Shown piece by piece: positions 44,486-45,713 of a DNA stretch of 45,713 nt (position 1 is the first letter of the stretch; each line of letters starts with the position of its first letter). Origin of the DNA: Schlesneria paludicola DSM 18645. GTDB lineage: Bacteria > Planctomycetota > Planctomycetia > Planctomycetales > Planctomycetaceae. The stretch covers positions 1-45,713 of the forward strand of contig CAMCMU010000040.1 of assembly GCA_945876035.1 (NCBI GenBank), given 5' to 3'. A program made the translations under genes and the position numbers. Below the pieces are notes generated by a model that saw only the letters and a list, made by a program, of their open reading frames with translations, was not told the DNA's origin and made no database searches.

Positions 44486-45541
44486 GTGCACTCCCTCGAC
44501 CAATTATCGGCCTACGATTATACGCTCCCCAAGGAATTGATTGCGACAGAACCTCTTCCAGAGCGAGATGCCGGGCGTTTGCTCGTTCTTTATCGGAAGA
44601 CTGGAACTGTTGGCCATCATGCAATTCGTGATCTGCCCGAGTTGTTGGCCGCGAACGACTGCTTGGTTTTCAACAACACTCGTGTTCTCCCCGCAAGACT
44701 CCTCGGCACGCGAACGGCCACTGGTGGAAAGTGGGAGGGGCTGTACTTGATGACTAATGCGCAGGGCTATTGGAAGCTTATCGGCCAAACGCGGGGATAC
44801 CTCAAGCAGGATGAGTCTGTTTTAGTCCGTTCCAATAAAGGAGAAGAGCTTTTTCTACGATTGATGGGACGAGAGGGCGATGGAATCTTCCTGTTCCTAC
44901 CGGGTCGTCAAGGAACAGCCCTCGATTTACTCTCGCAATTTGGCACACTCCCACTGCCGCCATACTTTGATCGTCAGGCGCCGGCTGCGAGCGATTGGGA
45001 GCGTTATCAAACGGTTTACGCCAGCCATCCCGGATCCGTTGCCGCTCCGACCGCCGGTCTGCATTTCACCGAAGGCTTGATGCAAAAATGTGAGGCAAGA
45101 GGGATCGTAAAGGCCGAAGTCACATTGCACGTCGGCCTCGGCACGTTCCGACCCGTAGCCGTCGAAAACTTGGCCGATCATCGAATGCATTCCGAATGGT
45201 GCAGATTGTCAATTGAAACGGTACAACACATTGAAGCGACTCGAAGTCGGGGAGGTCGCGTCGTGGCGGTCGGTACAACAAGTTTGCGAACATTGGAGTC
45301 GGCGGCGTTGCTGAATCCGGAACTGTCTCCATGGTGTGGTGAGACTCAACTCTTTGTCCGTCCCCCCTACTCATTTCAAGTTGTCGATGCGTTACTCACA
45401 AATTTTCACTTGCCAAAATCGACATTGCTGATGCTTGTCAGTGCATTTGCCGGAGTCGATTTTGTGCGTGCAGCCTACTGCAGTGCCATCGAGAATCGCT
45501 ACCGCTTCTTCAGTTACGGTGATGCCATGTTGATCTTATAG
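44486..45541 (+). CDS. queA: tRNA preQ1(34) S-adenosylmethionine ribosyltransferase-isomerase QueA
   Basis: This 351-residue protein transfers and isomerises the ribose of SAM onto preQ1 in tRNA wobble position 34, giving epoxyqueuosine. Landmarks: DYTLPKELIATEPLPERDAGR at the start, FNNTRVLPARLLG, ASHPGSVAAPTAGLHFT, VTLHVGLGTFRPV, HRMHSEW, VGTTSLRTLES and TNFHLPKSTLLMLVSAFAG, all typical of the family. The start is a GTG (read as Met) before the conserved block; no ATG is in frame upstream. It is divergent from the glycosyltransferase and is followed 16 bases later by another plus-strand gene, so they may be co-transcribed. Confidence 0.96.
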   Translation: MHSLDQLSAYDYTLPKELIATEPLPERDAGRLLVLYRKTGTVGHHAIRDLPELLAANDCLVFNNTRVLPARLLGTRTATGGKWEGLYLMTNAQGYWKLIGQTRGYLKQDESVLVRSNKGEELFLRLMGREGDGIFLFLPGRQGTALDLLSQFGTLPLPPYFDRQAPAASDWERYQTVYASHPGSVAAPTAGLHFTEGLMQKCEARGIVKAEVTLHVGLGTFRPVAVENLADHRMHSEWCRLSIETVQHIEATRSRGGRVVAVGTTSLRTLESAALLNPELSPWCGETQLFVRPPYSFQVVDALLTNFHLPKSTLLMLVSAFAGVDFVRAAYCSAIENRYRFFSYGDAMLIL

Positions 45542-45557
45542 AATGTAGAACACACCC

Positions 45558-45713
45558 ATGCGTGATCCCCTAGCAGCCCGTGGTGAAAGGCAATTATTGG
45601 AGTTCGAGTCGGCGATGGACCGGCAACTCAGGCGAGTGTGGGTGTCGGTTGTGTCCAATGAATTGTTCGCGGTCGAGACGGCAGAAATGTTGGAGCGGCG
45701 GACCAACAGCGCC
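45558..45713 (+). CDS. Start of a hypothetical protein (partial, runs off the window)
   Basis: An ATG 16 bases after queA opens a frame that continues without stop to the end of the window (52 codons). It begins MRDPLAARGERQLLEFE and continues with a predicted helix (RQLRRVWVSVVSNELF). No signal peptide is seen, and too little is present to name a family. Close spacing suggests an operon with queA. Confidence 0.55.
   Translation, partial: MRDPLAARGERQLLEFESAMDRQLRRVWVSVVSNELFAVETAEMLERRTNSA

Noticed and set aside
1-45713. CRISPR array, prophage or complete insertion sequence
   Set aside because: No regularly spaced repeats, phage structural genes or intact transposase were found; only an ISAs1-type relic is present.

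Overview
The window reads as chromosomal DNA of a planctomycete (phylum Planctomycetota). The evidence is the gene families: a paired cytochrome-like DUF1549/DUF1553 protein and Tat-exported DUF1501 protein followed by a WD40 protein, a second decayed DUF1501 copy, a planctomycete-type DNA polymerase I, a DUF711/ACT pair, an HTTM protein, and a small broken-up division and cell wall (dcw) cluster. Gene density is moderate. Many intergenic gaps are 300-1600 bp long, and several of them hold coding relics.

Layout. 0-2.4 kb (minus): a glycine-rich RRM RNA-binding protein and murA. 2.8-6.1 kb (plus): a response regulator with a zinc-ribbon tail, an FHA protein, a 1.6 kb stretch of decayed coding DNA, and a small hypothetical gene. 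6.6-11.7 kb (minus): the DUF1549/DUF1553 - DUF1501 - WD40 operon, with a sigma70-like promoter and three 14-bp direct repeats upstream. 12.5-14.4 kb (minus): an MFS transporter with a large loop insertion. 14.6-19.6 kb (plus): a secreted/anchored hypothetical protein and polA. 19.7-21.7 kb (minus): a double-ACT protein and DUF711. 23.2-26.2 kb (minus): a membrane pair (small anchored protein plus HTTM) and a STAS protein. 26.4-33.7 kb (minus): fba, tmk plus a small overlapping gene, a disordered arginine-rich protein plus mtaB, and a HAD-IIA phosphatase broken by a one-base frameshift. 33.7-35.7 kb: a gene graveyard with an ISAs1-type transposase relic and a DUF1501 C-terminal relic. 35.7-36.7 kb (plus): UDP-glucuronate decarboxylase. 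37.3 kb: tRNA-Ser(UGA) with promoter and terminator. 37.6-44.4 kb (minus): glycosyltransferase, mraZ, rsmH, a LysM protein, an FtsL-like protein and FtsI. 44.5 kb to the end (plus): queA and the start of a further gene.

How the genes fit together. Cell wall and division are represented twice: murA (PEP transfer to UDP-GlcNAc) and the mraZ-rsmH-LysM-ftsL-ftsI run. The latter carries a four-copy 10-bp-periodic TGG repeat over the mraZ start, as expected for MraZ autoregulation. The cluster then stops at ftsI, where other bacteria continue with murE, murF and mraY. tRNA modification and decoding genes (mtaB, queA, tRNA-Ser), nucleotide and DNA metabolism (tmk, polA) and central carbon metabolism (fba) are housekeeping.

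No complete mobile element, CRISPR array, phage or defence island is visible. The most notable items are the MraZ-box geometry, the LysM protein inside the division cluster, the 14-bp repeats upstream of the DUF1549 operon, the frameshifted HAD gene, the decayed regions, and a Glu in place of a metal-binding Asp in the 5'-nuclease domain of polA. All function assignments are from reading translated sequence by eye. No database search was run.
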